The translations under genes and the position numbers were made by a program. DNA of 64,000 bases from Auanema rhodensis (lineage: Eukaryota; Nematoda; Chromadorea; Rhabditida; Rhabditidae): assembly GCA_964057225.1 (NCBI GenBank), contig OZ059896.1:15760501-15824500 (forward strand), read 5' to 3'. Shown here one piece after another: positions 33,001 to 46,026 of this stretch (positions are counted from its first letter, which is position 1; the number at the start of each line of letters is the position of its first letter). The notes below the pieces were generated by a model, which was given only the letters and a program-made list of their open reading frames with translations, searched no databases and was not told the origin of the DNA.

Positions 33001-34633
33001 CCTTCGAATATTACAAAATCACCATCATTTGTAACTTCTCCCCCAATTTCTCTGTAATTATGAACATTAAGCCAAAAATAAAATTTATCTCATACTTTAT
33101 TCTATCTAAATCGAATAACCGACATGTAGAGCGTTTCTTAATTTTGTAATTTCTATCTGCTTCCTAGAAAAAAATCGCAATTTCATATTTTATCAATAGA
33201 AGTTTTACCGTTCTCAAAGCTCCTCGCATTCTGTTATAGTCAATCCTAGGAACTATCTTCAAGTTGACTTTATTCTGTGGAATGTCAACCCAATCAACCT
33301 AGAAATATGAAACTTTGGAAAAGATGCTATCAATTTAACAAACTTGGGCCAAATCGTCTTTGTACATTGTTCTTTTCAATCTGACATAAGCTCCAGGTTT
33401 AAGAATAGGAATATCTTTCACAACTCGAAGAGTATCAACCATATCTTTGATGGGAACCATCTACGAGAAGAATTTAATTTCAACGACTTTCAAAAAAAGG
33501 GCAAACCGTGATATTGAATGAATTAAGAGCAGAGATTCCATCAATTGCACTAGCAACATGAGATTGTTTGTAAGCTTCAATATAAAGCATTCCTTTCAGG
33601 CCTTCTTTGACAACAATGGATTTGATTTGGAGAGGCTGCAAACAAAAGAAAACAAGTAAAAAAGGTTTCTAGACTTTAAGAACTAACTTCATCACTTGAC
33701 TCATAAGCGATATACTTTCTCATTAGCTGCATGGCAACAAGCTTTTCTTCACCCATTCGGCATTTAACAATCCAGAGATTCGGATCTTTTGTTGAAGGCA
33801 ACAAACCATGTTGAGAAATGTCATCTAATTAAGACTATAAGTAATTAGATAGAAATGAGAAATACCTAGATCATCCTCATCATCAATGACATCTCGTGCA
33901 GAAGTTGATTTGTACTTGTTTTCAAAATATCGTCCAATTTCATCTTCATTCATGTTTCTGAAAATAGCACAACTTTTTTGAAAATATTCAAAAAAAACCT
34001 ACGCAAATTTATTTCTCTCAGTTCTTCGTTCTGCTTCAATTTGTCGTCTATACTTATCAGCCTTAAAAAACTTTCCATATTAATCAAAATAAAACTTGTC
34101 ACACCTCATCTCTTTCATTTGGCTCAAAATTTCGAGTATCATCATCATCATCATCTTCGTCTTCCGACTCGTCGTCATCTACATCTACATCTTCCAAGAA
34201 GAAATCAGTTACAGCTGGTCTACGAGACTACAATAGTAATAAAAATATAAACATTCCTCAAATGCCGACTTACTCTTTTATGCTTCTTCTTCTTTTTGCT
34301 TGGACGTATTTCTTCTTCTTCTTCTGAATCCATTTCACTCCCATCATCGTCATCTTTAGCAACGTCGTCTTCATCATCTTCTTCCTCACTTTCAGATGCT
34401 ATCTGAAAAATATCGATCAATATTTGATTAAGTTCGTAAAATTTACTGATACCTTTCTTTTTTTTGCCTTTTTTGCTGGTTTTCGTTCGCCCTCACTATT
34501 AGAACCATTTTCGGAGTCATCAGAACCACTTTCATCCTAATGATACATTAAATTAAACTTTAATTATAGGTAATTGAAATACCCGAACTGATGGTTTTTC
34601 TTGATAGTCATCGTCACTCTCATCCGATGACAT
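30031..34633 (-). CDS. spt-5: transcription elongation factor SPT5 (DSIF large subunit)
   Basis: Binds RNA polymerase II with SPT4 and controls pausing and processivity in the nucleus. About 20 exons with introns of roughly 45-60 nt. The start [17 protein letters not shown] lies 1 nt after TTCTTCCAG, a likely spliced-leader acceptor. An acidic N-terminus ([11 protein letters not shown]-type stretches, then KKKKKHKR) is followed by the NGN domain ([19 protein letters not shown] to TLRVV) and serial KOW domains. Among these are [39 protein letters not shown] and [18 protein letters not shown], the last before the C-terminal repeat region. That region carries repeated G-G-R-T-P-A-Y-D and T-P-M-Y-G-A-Q units, substrates of CDK9-type kinases. 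The final KOW ([17 protein letters not shown]) is split by an intron, and the last exon (30081-30031) encodes [16 protein letters not shown]. It appears complete. Confidence 0.95.
30915..31300 (-). repeat. SPT5 C-terminal repeat (CTR) coding repeats
   Basis: Two exons encode tandem Thr-Pro repeats: about six copies of an 8-residue unit around RTPAYDGG and a second series around TPMYGAQ. At DNA level the first series is a 24-nt repeat with a few substitutions. It is purely coding and sits in the SPT5 C-terminal half. Confidence 0.85.
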
Positions 34634-35278
34634 CCTGGAAGAACATGTATATTACAAGAAAATAAACAGAAATAGGGCTAGTAAGTGAAGGTAATCTTAA
34701 TATAACTCATAAGAATATAGCTACTTTAGACATTTCAAGGCACTGGCAAAACCATTTCAATTTGAATACTGACTTATTAAAAACTTATAGCAGCTTGCAT
34801 TCTTATTGAAATGCAAACATTAAAGGGTGCAATACTTTGTGTTTAGGGCGCGCTTTTATGAACGCGTGCAGGCTCATGTGTTCACAAATCATCGAACTGC
34901 GAAGAACTATTATTGAAACGCGTCCGGACACCATCATGACCTTTTAGCAATACTAGAAAAGATTTTTTTACAATTGTATGCATATCATACTTAATTATTC
35001 GTTAAATATTAAATATAATTAAGAATAAAATTTCTTACCAGGTTGCATGGTTTTGTTGTAATTACATAGTCCTTCTTGAATCTTGGGAAATATATGACGA
35101 AACGAAATTTTAAGATATAGATCATCGAATGCATGTGTAGCCTCACCATTTAAAACTTATTCAATTGCATAACTAATACTATGTGAATTATAATCAGATA
35201 AACTGTTTTTATTATAAATAACTCGGTCACTCAACAATTTTCCGAAGAAAAAAATACTATTGTGACTTCATTACAAAC
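34634..35278. promoter_or_regulatory. divergent intergenic region, SPT5 / glycosyltransferase
   Basis: The 645 bp between two divergent start codons. It must contain SPT5's promoter and outron on the minus side and the promoter of the glycosyltransferase on the plus side. A GC-richer block at 34845-34950 with repeated GCGCG/ACGCG motifs (GGGCGCGC, AACGCGTG, AACGCGTCC) is the best candidate for core regulatory sequence. Confidence 0.5.
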
Positions 35279-37530
35279 ATGCAAACTCTACTACACTCAG
35301 CAATATGGCTTTCATCCATAATTTTTTTACTTTTTACTTTATTATTTTCATCAAATTATGTAATGAACAGTCGCCATCTTCTTATTATGAATGAGAATGA
35401 AAAAGAATTTCAAGCTATTGATATATTTCGTGATCCTTCATTAACTAAAGCCATCAAGTCATTACCGGATAATTATGGTGTTATTTTATTGAATCAATAT
35501 GCTTTGAAAATGACTCTAAATTGGTTATGTAATACCGCATATATGGGAATTCATCACCGAATTCTATTCTTTGTACTTGATTCTGAAGCAAGGCTTGGCC
35601 TTCAACAGCATTACAGTAATCTAACGATAGTCCAATGGAAGTCTCCAGTTTTAGAGGTTATTAACATCATTCTATCAAATTCAAAGCAACCAATTCTTTT
35701 TGAATGCGAAATGAAATGAAAATAAAATAAAACTTTACTTGAATTAAATAAATTTAAATTATCAATTATGTCTGCTTTTCAGAATTCATTCAAACCATTT
35801 GATTCAACCTATATGAGTTTCTTCTTGATGAGAACTAACTTGATCCAAGCACTACAGTTTCATGGAAAACCTTTTTGGATGTTACAAGCTGATACTATAT
35901 GGGCTTCTAATCCATTACAAATGTTAGAGAAGATGACAAACTATGACATCCTAGTTGATCAGCAAGGCTATGAAGGTATAGCAGATTCAAGGTACATCAA
36001 GTTTCGAAATCCCATTACTTCACTTCTGCTTTAAGAAAGAAAATTATGAATGGAGCAAACTTCTATATTCCAACTTCATCTAATAGTAAATCGTTAGTTC
36101 ATTCTTGGTTAAGCTGGCAACGTTGGGTATACATCACTGACCCAGACATCGTCAAAATGTTTTGCTTGAGCCATAAATATAATTGTGGCTATATACCTCA
36201 TAAGTAATTAATTTGAAAAAATTAAATTGTTATAATTATTTTAAGTATTGTATCTGGATGGGAATGGATATATGGAGATCAGTCAAATCCACCAATGATG
36301 ATTCAAATGGATGGAGAAACAGATGGAGGCAAGGTAAGTATTCTTGACTTATCTATTTCGTTCAATATAATCAAAAATTATAAGAAAACTAAGAAAGGGA
36401 AGTATTTTTAGAATTCAATTGAATTTAGGATTTTACGTGTACTTCTTTTTAGGAAAAAGTATTAGAGAAATATGGCTTTTGGTTTTTAAATGAGAAACTC
36501 TCCTGTGAACCGAATCATGTTCGCAAAGCCATCGAGAACATCAGAGGAGGCTCGGTAAGCTTAATCCATTCCTCTTTCTTATCTCAACTTGAAATACAAA
36601 CTAATTTATTTCAAACGATAAATACGAATATGATCTAAGGATTCTCAAGGATATATTTTCTGAAGAATGACTTCAACGTAATTGTCCTCGTTCTTCAATT
36701 TATATCATTCTTTTTTTTGAAAATTGTCGTATTGGAACGACTAAAATGCGATGGATATGGTTAAATTCATCTTGCTAACAGCATTTCCTTATTGTGAAAA
36801 GAACGAGGGTGAGAGAAAAGGAGAAAATGACTTCCCTCTCTCAGTAAGCTAACAGAGATTGGTTAGCCGAACGTTCTTTCATTCTCTTTTTAATCTTAAA
36901 ATACATCTATACGGCAAGACATACATAACTCCCACTACTAGAGTGTCTTCTCTTCCCTCTTTTTATATAATTTTTTCCTTTATTTCCTTTTTCTTTCTAT
37001 TAGGCTCTCAAGCTGCTCTACCCCTTTCCCCCCACAACAGAGCATTCTTTTTTTTTTTGAAAATCCACCAATTTTCGAGAATCCTGATTCCCTGTGTCTC
37101 TCTATTCTGATCGCACTGTGACAGCAGGATTACATTTTATGATCATGAGAAAATTGTTTTATTCAATATATTAAAATTGCCTAATTAGGTGCTCTGTAGC
37201 GAATGATGTGATTTACGGGAATGAACCAGGCTTCTCCGTGCAACTTGGAGCGATATTTTTGGTTTTTGAGCTTTCAACATCTTCTAGCTTTTTTCAGATT
37301 TCAATTTTCCTTTTTCGAACAACCTAAATTAAATTTCTAAAATACAAAAAAAGTAGAATAAAAGATATTTTCAGGTACCAAGAGTGTACTCTGCATCAAA
37401 AGAAAAGCAGAACGTAGTGCTAAAGCTAGGAGAATGGCTCAATCAGATGCCTATATTTGGATATTATTCGTCCATATATGGTGGAATCACATCCCTATAT
37501 TTGCAATTATTTAATTTTTCTCTTCAATAA
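35279..37530 (+). CDS. type II membrane nucleotide-diphospho-sugar transferase
   Basis: Probable Golgi glycosyltransferase of the Nucleotid_trans (Pfam PF03407) kind. It has a short cytoplasmic start and a signal anchor at residues ~8-28 (SAIWLSSIIFLLFTLLF). The luminal catalytic domain follows, with YALKMTLNWLC, the acceptor-side RTNLIQALQFHGKPFWMLQA and DTIWASNPLQML, where ADTIW occupies the usual D-x-D-like position, and DILVDQQG. Later segments include SLVHSWLSWQRWV, SGWEWIYGDQSNPP and QMDGETDGG. Exons: 35279-35656, 35783-35992, about 36036-36206, 36246-36333, about 36453-36555 and 37375-37530, the last after an 819-bp intron. All junctions I checked are in phase. The C-terminus ends NFSLQ. 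The sugar and acceptor cannot be told from sequence; the family is expanded in nematodes. Confidence 0.8.
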
Positions 37531-38851
37531 GTTTATTTCGAAATAAATTCGTAAAATGTTTGCAAAAATGTTTCGGATGAACTAAGTTTTCTTCGTGCAC
37601 TCCAACTTTGTTAGCATTCCATCCATACTAAGAACTTTAACAGTTTATCCAATATTCTTATAAATCTTTAGGAGGATTGCCAGAGGAAGAACGCACACGA
37701 TACTTTTTGACCTCAGGGGAATTTGGAAAATCGTGAGAAAATTTGTGGCCAATAAGGATATTATATACATATTTCCATATTTGCATTTGCTATATGTATA
37801 CTTAACTAGCTTGAAGTACAAGTTATTGGTATAATCGGAGGCAGCTTAACTGATTTTTCGAAAAAAAAAACAAGAAGAGTACGATGGTTTGAAAGAATAT
37901 TTTTCTGGGTAAATGGGAAAATACTTTTTTTACATTGAGTAAGTTAAACCTTAAGAAGCAGTATATCTCATATCTATCAAATATGTGTGTCTCTGTGTCA
38001 TATGCTCTACACCAGAACGGCAATCCGGCTTCTATGTTGATGCAAGAAAGCTTCTCAAATGCATATACTTTCAAAACTATTATATGTAAAGTCGTAACAC
38101 TTACAGTATGAAGACAGTTGTTTACTTCAAGAGGTCTTTAGTACTTTTTTCTAGAATTTTGTGAAAACGATAAGGAAGATATAAACGGAAAATGAATTGA
38201 ATATCACATATATTATGTTGTAAGATAACAGCATCAAGTCGAAACATAATGAATAAGCTGGTAAAGTCTTATGTCTTTTCAAGCTTTGAAATGCTGATGT
38301 TAGCCTTTTTCTTTATAAATATGTACATATATGTATGTATGTACATGTACATATACCGTTAATACTATTCTATAAAAAACATTGTCCCCATTACTAATAT
38401 AGAGAGAGTTTGTTTAGAGATCTGAGATCTTAAACTTAGATAGCTTGATTTGAATGAATAATTTGTTCATTTTATGTCTATTCTTCACAAATTTCTTATA
38501 ATCGTACGGAGAAAAAAAAGGAGTTGCCTTGAATAATTGAACAAATAATTCCAAAAATCCATTTCTTATACTTTCCCATATATTATCAAATATTCTCTAA
38601 TGTTCTGAAATTTCCATTTTTTCAACAAAAAAAAATATGAAAAATGGATGATATTCTCAATCGTTATAAATAATTATATGAACTATCCTTTTTGAATAAT
38701 TTTTATTATATTCAACGAATAAATGTAATTTCTTAACATTCTTATTAGCTTTATATTGTAACGAAAAGAATATCCAAATCTTCACTAATATCAGTGACAA
38801 ACTGTTTTATTCTGACTAAAGCATAAGGTCATATGAACTTTGAGCCGAAAA
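37531..38851. other. intergenic, 3' flanks of two convergent genes
   Basis: AT-rich sequence with runs of TA/TG near 38315-38360 and no convincing exon. It would hold the 3' UTR of the sugar transferase and, if the minus-strand gene to the right is real, that gene's 3' UTR. Confidence 0.5.
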
Positions 38852-41343
38852 TTATGGGATTGAGTTGCTGTGATGGTGAGCATGATTATGAGATAACATG
38901 GTAAACTTGAATCTTTTTGACCGTAGAAGCAGTTTAAACTTGCCAATAGTTGATGGAGGATTAACGTTCGAATTCGGGTGCAAATATTTGAAAATGGGTT
39001 CGAAAAAAATCGAATAATCATCTGAAATAGCGATTAGCTGGACAATTTTCATTCAAAGTGCTTACGCATTCATCCCTGGTGTCTTCTCACTCTCATTCTC
39101 TGTTAGCTGTGCGTCTTAGCGCTTGTTCCTTCCTCTATTCTCGAATCACAAGCCAATTGTCGTCTGAGACAATGCGGCTCACCAGCAAAGGTTAATGCTC
39201 CTTGTATGTGCTGCAATACATCTTCAGCTTCTGCAGCCAGATTTTAATAAAACATCCAGCTTCATAATAATGCCTCAACCTCAAATAATTTATTAAACAT
39301 GTTAATGACGTCATTAATTCGTCTCATTTCCCTTTAGTAAGTATTCCATTTCTGCAGTCCATAGATAATCTAACTATCTCATTTGAGCATTATCACACTT
39401 CAATCTCTCAAACCAAATTATATTTTTTTCCCTCACACACTATTGATAGTGTCACTTTATGCCATCTGCCTCTGCTATTCTTCATCACTCAGTTGTTACA
39501 TCGTTTTTCAAAAGTTTCTTCTATGTTTTCATCTATGGCACAAATAGAAAAAAACATTTCTTTAAGAATTTTCTTCGTACTCTACCTTAAAATCATTCAA
39601 AATGTTCATTTCGTTTTCGACTTATTTCCGATACAACTATTTAACAAAAAAATGGCTTGAAACGTAGTTATAGTATGGTTAACCATACGTTTTTTTATTT
39701 TTTTTATTTTCATTTAAATTTTTCTTCTTTTTTTCTTTGTTTCTATAACAAGTTCATTGCCCTAACTTCATCGCTTGTTGAAATTCCATATTGTTCTGTT
39801 TCTGGTCGTCTTTTCCACTTTTTATCTTTTGTTTGAAGATGTGGAAAAACATTTTTTGCATTAAAAAAGATTTTAAAGTTATCATTCATCATGCTGATTA
39901 TCAAGCTAAATATATAATCTTCAACACTAAAAATAGATTTGTATTAATAGAACAAAGAAAAGTTCATTTTTGCTTACTAATTTTGATATATCCAAGGAAT
40001 TACCTTAAAATGAACTACTCGTGTAAGAATTATCTTTATGACCTTATAAACACAAGTTCGATTGCTTTCTCTTTTCCAAGTATTTAAACTGTTTTTCTTT
40101 CATTTTTTGAACTTCAGTCGAATACTTGTGATGGCGATGCTTCAAAATAATTATAGTTTTGACCACAATTTTTCTTTTTCTGATTATTTTGTTGAATAAT
40201 TAAACTGAATATTCATTTTTCTATACCAATACGTAATTATTTCCAAAAACGTTCTTTCACTTTTTTTTTCTTTCAGTTATCTCTAAAAGTTGGTGATCTA
40301 TAGGAAGAAAGAATAAAATGAAGGAACGTTACTATAAAACTTCTCAAAGTTTATCTGTCAGCCTTGAATATAATTGAGAAGTCGGAATAGTAAATACTTG
40401 CATGTTTCCACTATGAAATGACACATCTGCTATTTGTGTTCTGAACAAAGATGTTTTCAACAAAAACAATATAACCACTTCATAGATTGACTAATCTATC
40501 CTGAACAAGTTGGAATCTGTCTTGTTGCATGTGCTCCATTTATCTGGCCTTTAAACGATAAGAGAAACAAAAAAAACGAGCTTGTTACGTTTGTCTGCAA
40601 CAATCAAATTCCGGCTGTTGATTTGAAATTCGAAAATCCATTTGTAGATTCATTTGTATAGACTTCCTTCATAAAAAAACAACAAATTGACAACAAATGT
40701 TTTTTTTCTGTTTTACTCCAGAAGTGCCTCGAGTATGAAAACGTATGCAAGACATCTTCAATCAAAATTTCAAATTCTTAAGTTTCATAAATCATTACTT
40801 TCCATTTAATATTGGTTAAATCGTAAAATTGATTATAAATTCTTCTTCTTGTTCCTTCTTCATTATTTCTCAATTTATTTATTTAGTAAAATGAAAAAAT
40901 GAAATATTTTAATAATTTTTGAAAATTTTTAAAAGGTAAGAAATGCAATATGATATCTTATATTGAATTTACAAACAATTTTCATAATTCAAACATCAAC
41001 ACAAAACATACACATATTTCAGCTTCAAATACAATATGATGATTTGACGTCACAAAATTTGAATACACGTCAAGTATTACGTGTACAAGTTTCGTACAGC
41101 CATTGCTAACTTGCAGATATGATGAGCGGTTGTATATGTAACCAATATCTTCTTTCATTCATCCTATTCTTACGAATTAGAATTGAAATATTTTTGCATA
41201 CATTTTTAGGTTAAAAAATAAAAACAAAATGTTTTAATATAAATATACCAATTATGATTCTCTATACATATACTTATATACATATAGCCTGCCCAGAATG
41301 ATATGTATAATCGAAATTAATATGTATATATATTATGTCATAT

Positions 41344-41409
<66 letters not shown>

Positions 41410-43282
41410 AACATATAATTAAGATATATTTAATGTTATAAGTATAATTTCGACCAAATATTTCGGAAAAGAAAAGAGGGAGGAGATTAAAGAAATGCTG
41501 AGTTTTCTCTCTGTAACCCATACATTGAACTAATCAGATATAGCTTGCTCTAGCTTGTGTTGCTCTGGTTGCTTTAGTTCAAAAGAAGCGACAGACATGC
41601 ACCATCATTCATGCAAAACACATGTTTCAACATATTTGTTTATGTTTATACTAATCATCAATCAGATCTATTTGCCAATTTTTCTGAACATATAAGATAA
41701 CGAGAAGCTGAATTTAAGTCGTTTTTTGGCTTCTAACTTCCTACCGCCATTTTTCAATTTTTTTTCTGCTTAATTCACTATGAGCGTTTAAAACTTATTT
41801 TTTCGTGAAAATGAGTTTCTAACTATGCTATATATAGTTTATATAATTTCAAAAATACTTCTCAATTCAATAGCTTAAGATGCGATGTACTCATTCTCTA
41901 CATTCTTACCACCCACGTCTTTCATCTTCAATCACTATTCTCAATAACCGCAATGCTCTTAGTAGTCATACAGGGCATTCTTCTTCTCCTTCTTCTTCTT
42001 CTTCGTTCAAAATCTTTACTAAACATGAATAAACATATCTTTCTTCATCATAATCTCTGCTATGAATAATTCGGAATTTCTAATTGTTCCATTATCCATT
42101 TATCATCATTTTTCTTTTTTTTTTTCATTTTATTTTAAACTTTTTTTTTTCTGACTCCCTCATTCTCATTTTTCGCGTTAAACCATCATATTAACATATT
42201 TTGTCAGCATAATACAACTATTATTATTCAAAAAATAGATAAAAAAATCAGTTTTCATGTTGATTTTCAATTTTAACCTTTCACGCCCTCAACTTCAACA
42301 ACTTGATGTTTCCTGTAAAAACATTCCCAACTATCTTTTCTTCTTTTTTTGGTCGGAAAAGGAACAAAAAACTGCGCATTGATGAAGTACAGACAAATCC
42401 AAAAAACAAACGGAAATTCAGGAGCATAGCGATGTTTAAGCCTAAAATCTAATCATTCTTTGATTTCTTATTGTTGGTCAGTGGACATGGTTCAACAAGT
42501 CATCACGCTAAATCAATGTGAAGATTTGCCAACTGTCAACTCCTTAGATGTTATTTAAATTTTAAGAAATCACGATCGTAGCTCAAAGCTTGAACACATA
42601 ACACACTATGCTATTACAACATTACAGCCTGAATGTAGATCATGTATTTTCAATTTTCTTCTGATGAAATATGAATTAAATCTAAGATATGGCTGTACTT
42701 GAAGTAATAAATCAGTTACGGAACAAAAAATCTAAGTTTCCAGGAACAGCAATAAACTAAAAAATTATTGAGCATGAACGCATTTCGCAGGATCAGCTTT
42801 AGATACATATACATATATGTATGCACATATGTATCATCGTTATTCTATTATTCATGCATATTTTGCACCTGAACTACTAGCTTATCCTTGCTGTTTGATC
42901 ATTTTCTTCATCTTTTACTTTATTCTTTACAGTTTTTGCAACATTTTTTTCTTTATTTTGGTCGATGTTTAACTTCTATATATGTAAATACAACAAGAAA
43001 CATCTTTTAAAAACTTATAAAAGCAGAACAACATGATGACAAGACGACAAACGGAACAGAAATTCATTTGTAATATTTAAGATCTATGTATAGATGAATA
43101 TATACTGCAATGAAAGTATGAGATGTTAGGGTGGGGTGGGAAAAGTTGAATATATAAATATATTTCTATAGAAGAACATAGATCATTATCAACCTGTTTC
43201 CCATATTATACTAAATAATTATGTTTCTTTATGATCTTTTTGAACTTTCTATAAAGCTTAAATCTTTACCTTTCATCTCCTT

Positions 43283-43354
<72 letters not shown>

Positions 43355-45995
43355 TCTTTCATTTCTGTAAACCAAAAATCGAGACGAAAAAACGTTTTAA
43401 TGACGACAATTACGACATTTTTGTAAGCCATGTTCTAAGAACGGCAGACTGCACTTAGACATCCATACATTGTTTCATAGATGAAGCAAATACGAAATTG
43501 AAATCTTCATTAGGATGTGAGGCTTGCATCAACCACAACCTACCCAGAAACATCTTCAATTTCGGCATCACCATCACGATATTTCTGCTATAAATTTTGC
43601 AAAAGAAATGAAAATCTGTTCTGTTCACGGCATATATAGCTGAGCAGTTCCCTGGCCATCAATCTCAACGCTTTTTTTGTGTCTTGTGCAAAGAAAATTG
43701 TCTTGAACAGCAATATAAATCAAAGAGTCCATTCCGGAATGTAATTAAGTCTTTTTCACTTAACTTTTTCTTCTAATTATCATAATCCATGAATAAATAC
43801 AAAAGTTTTTACAAGTTTGACATCAAGCAGAACTTCATTCATTATTCTACATTCATATCATTACTTGTCTCCGCATTTTTTGCAGTACTCAAGTTCATAA
43901 TCGGACCCTAATTCATGTCGTAGCTATAGCGCACAAGTAACTAAGCACAAGAAATTCAGTCTCTCTGGCCATTGTCTTAATTCGAGAGCTACATCATACC
44001 TGACATTAGGCATGCATATGTGCAGCAGCATGAACAACTTGCTTTCTCCCTCCCCACTCCCTCCTCCCTCTCTCTCTTCCTTGTTCCCTCCCTCTTTTTT
44101 TCCTTCTTGCTTTGTATTTTTCACTCTCAATCAGTATGTTTTATTTTCAAAAACCATTATAACACAGTATTTCTTCATTTTTTTAAACTTCAACATCAAA
44201 TTAACTCACTTCAAAAATCAAGAAGTGCATATAAGTAATCTGGATGATATCATTTACATGATTCAGTTAAATCTTTATAGAATAATTGATTACATATATG
44301 ATGTAAGATTTACCTATTCTTTATATATTTCCATTATATTCATAGTTTTTCTATAAAATATTCAAAAAATTGATCTGATTGAATGAATACTCATTAACAT
44401 TCTAAAACATCGCTGCTTGATCATTGACTTCTAGAAGTAACTAAGAGGATACTCATATTAAAGTCTGTGTCTCCTTTCTTTCTTCACACCATTTTTCTAC
44501 AATTCATCTCATCTCTTATGAAAACCTTACAATTATCCATTTTCATCATAATTTCATATCAAATTTTACCTAGTAATTTGTAATAAATTTTCTTTTTTCT
44601 TTCTTTTCATCTCATAAAAGACTGCAGTAGTAGTATCTTATGCTAACTCATTACTTGGTTATGGCATTGACTAGTCAACGACCTTTAATCTCTTTGTTTT
44701 CATATCAAATAATATTAAAATTTAAAAATAAAATAAAATATATCATATAATATAGATGAAGATATAAATATGTATATAGTATTTACTATTCTGAAAAAAA
44801 GGATAACGATTTGAAGAAACCCTGCCACAGCTTTTTCTATTTTGTTTACAATGATATACCCGAAATGTGAGTTGTATGACGAAATCAGGCTAAAAACTGT
44901 ATGAATTTGAGAAAATCGAATATCTTTACATACACAATGGTTAATAAGATTTTATTATTCTGAGAACAGATGATTTGAAAGAAAAAATGATTTTTTCACA
45001 TATTTTGAGTTTTTCCTCTTAACTTCTAAATATTTTGGAACTAGCTCTGTGCGTGTGTATGTGTATGTGTGTGCCTAGCAGCACTTGTTGTATTGCTCAA
45101 TATAATTTTTATTTTTATTAAATTCTATTAAACTCTAGATAAATGTGAATAAGATTAAACTTTTACAAATAAAATTAAAAATTCTCTTATTATTCTCCAG
45201 AAGTCTTTTAGCTTCTTCTATAACAATACTTGATTTGAGAACTTTCAAATCTCACACACCATTTGAAGCTAGTTCGTGTGTCTGTGCGTCGTATGTGAGT
45301 ATGTTCTCCCTCATCGTTTAACTGGCTACATTAAAACCTGATAGAACTTGAATTTCAACGAAAATCTGAGTAATATCCTTTATTTAAGATCATCTTTGAT
45401 ATTTACTTCAATACATTTACATCTATCTGTCTATATATTTAAACTCTAAAAACAAAAAGTAATATGTGTCGCCGCAATTCTGAATGGGTGGGGATGAACT
45501 AGGAAGAAAAGAGGCAAAAAGATTAAAATTTGAATAGATTGCCACATGAGTCTGAGAGATTTAAATCAGACTGAAGCATCAATTTTTAAGATTAATGATC
45601 AGATGCTTCACCAAAGTGAAGGAATCAGATAAGAGGACATTAAAGCTTTTATCTCATTTAAACTGTTTATAACATTATCTCAAAAAAATCTTCTTTTTTT
45701 TTTACTTCATTTTCTTTAACTGAAACTTTTTCCATATTCTGATGCTTCATCTTTATCGCTTTTTCTCATTAGTCATCTTGCCTAGATTATACAATTATAG
45801 CAAGTAACGGCACAATTCGAGATAAATGTGAATAAGATTAAACTTCCTTGATGTCATCTCATTATCACAGCTTCGCTTTTTTTTCTCTCTGTCTCTTCTT
45901 CTCTTATTTTCAAACTCATCTATAACTATTAACATGAAATGATTCAAAGGTCCAATTGAAAATTCTATTTTGCTATTTATGTTTTTCTCTCTCTT

Positions 45996-46026
<31 letters not shown>

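Noticed and set aside
44012-44356. 114-codon plus ORF rich in Ser/Pro/Phe
   Set aside because: It derives from a CT-rich tract followed by AT-rich sequence, with no coding signature. The minus strand of its left edge holds a better exon candidate.
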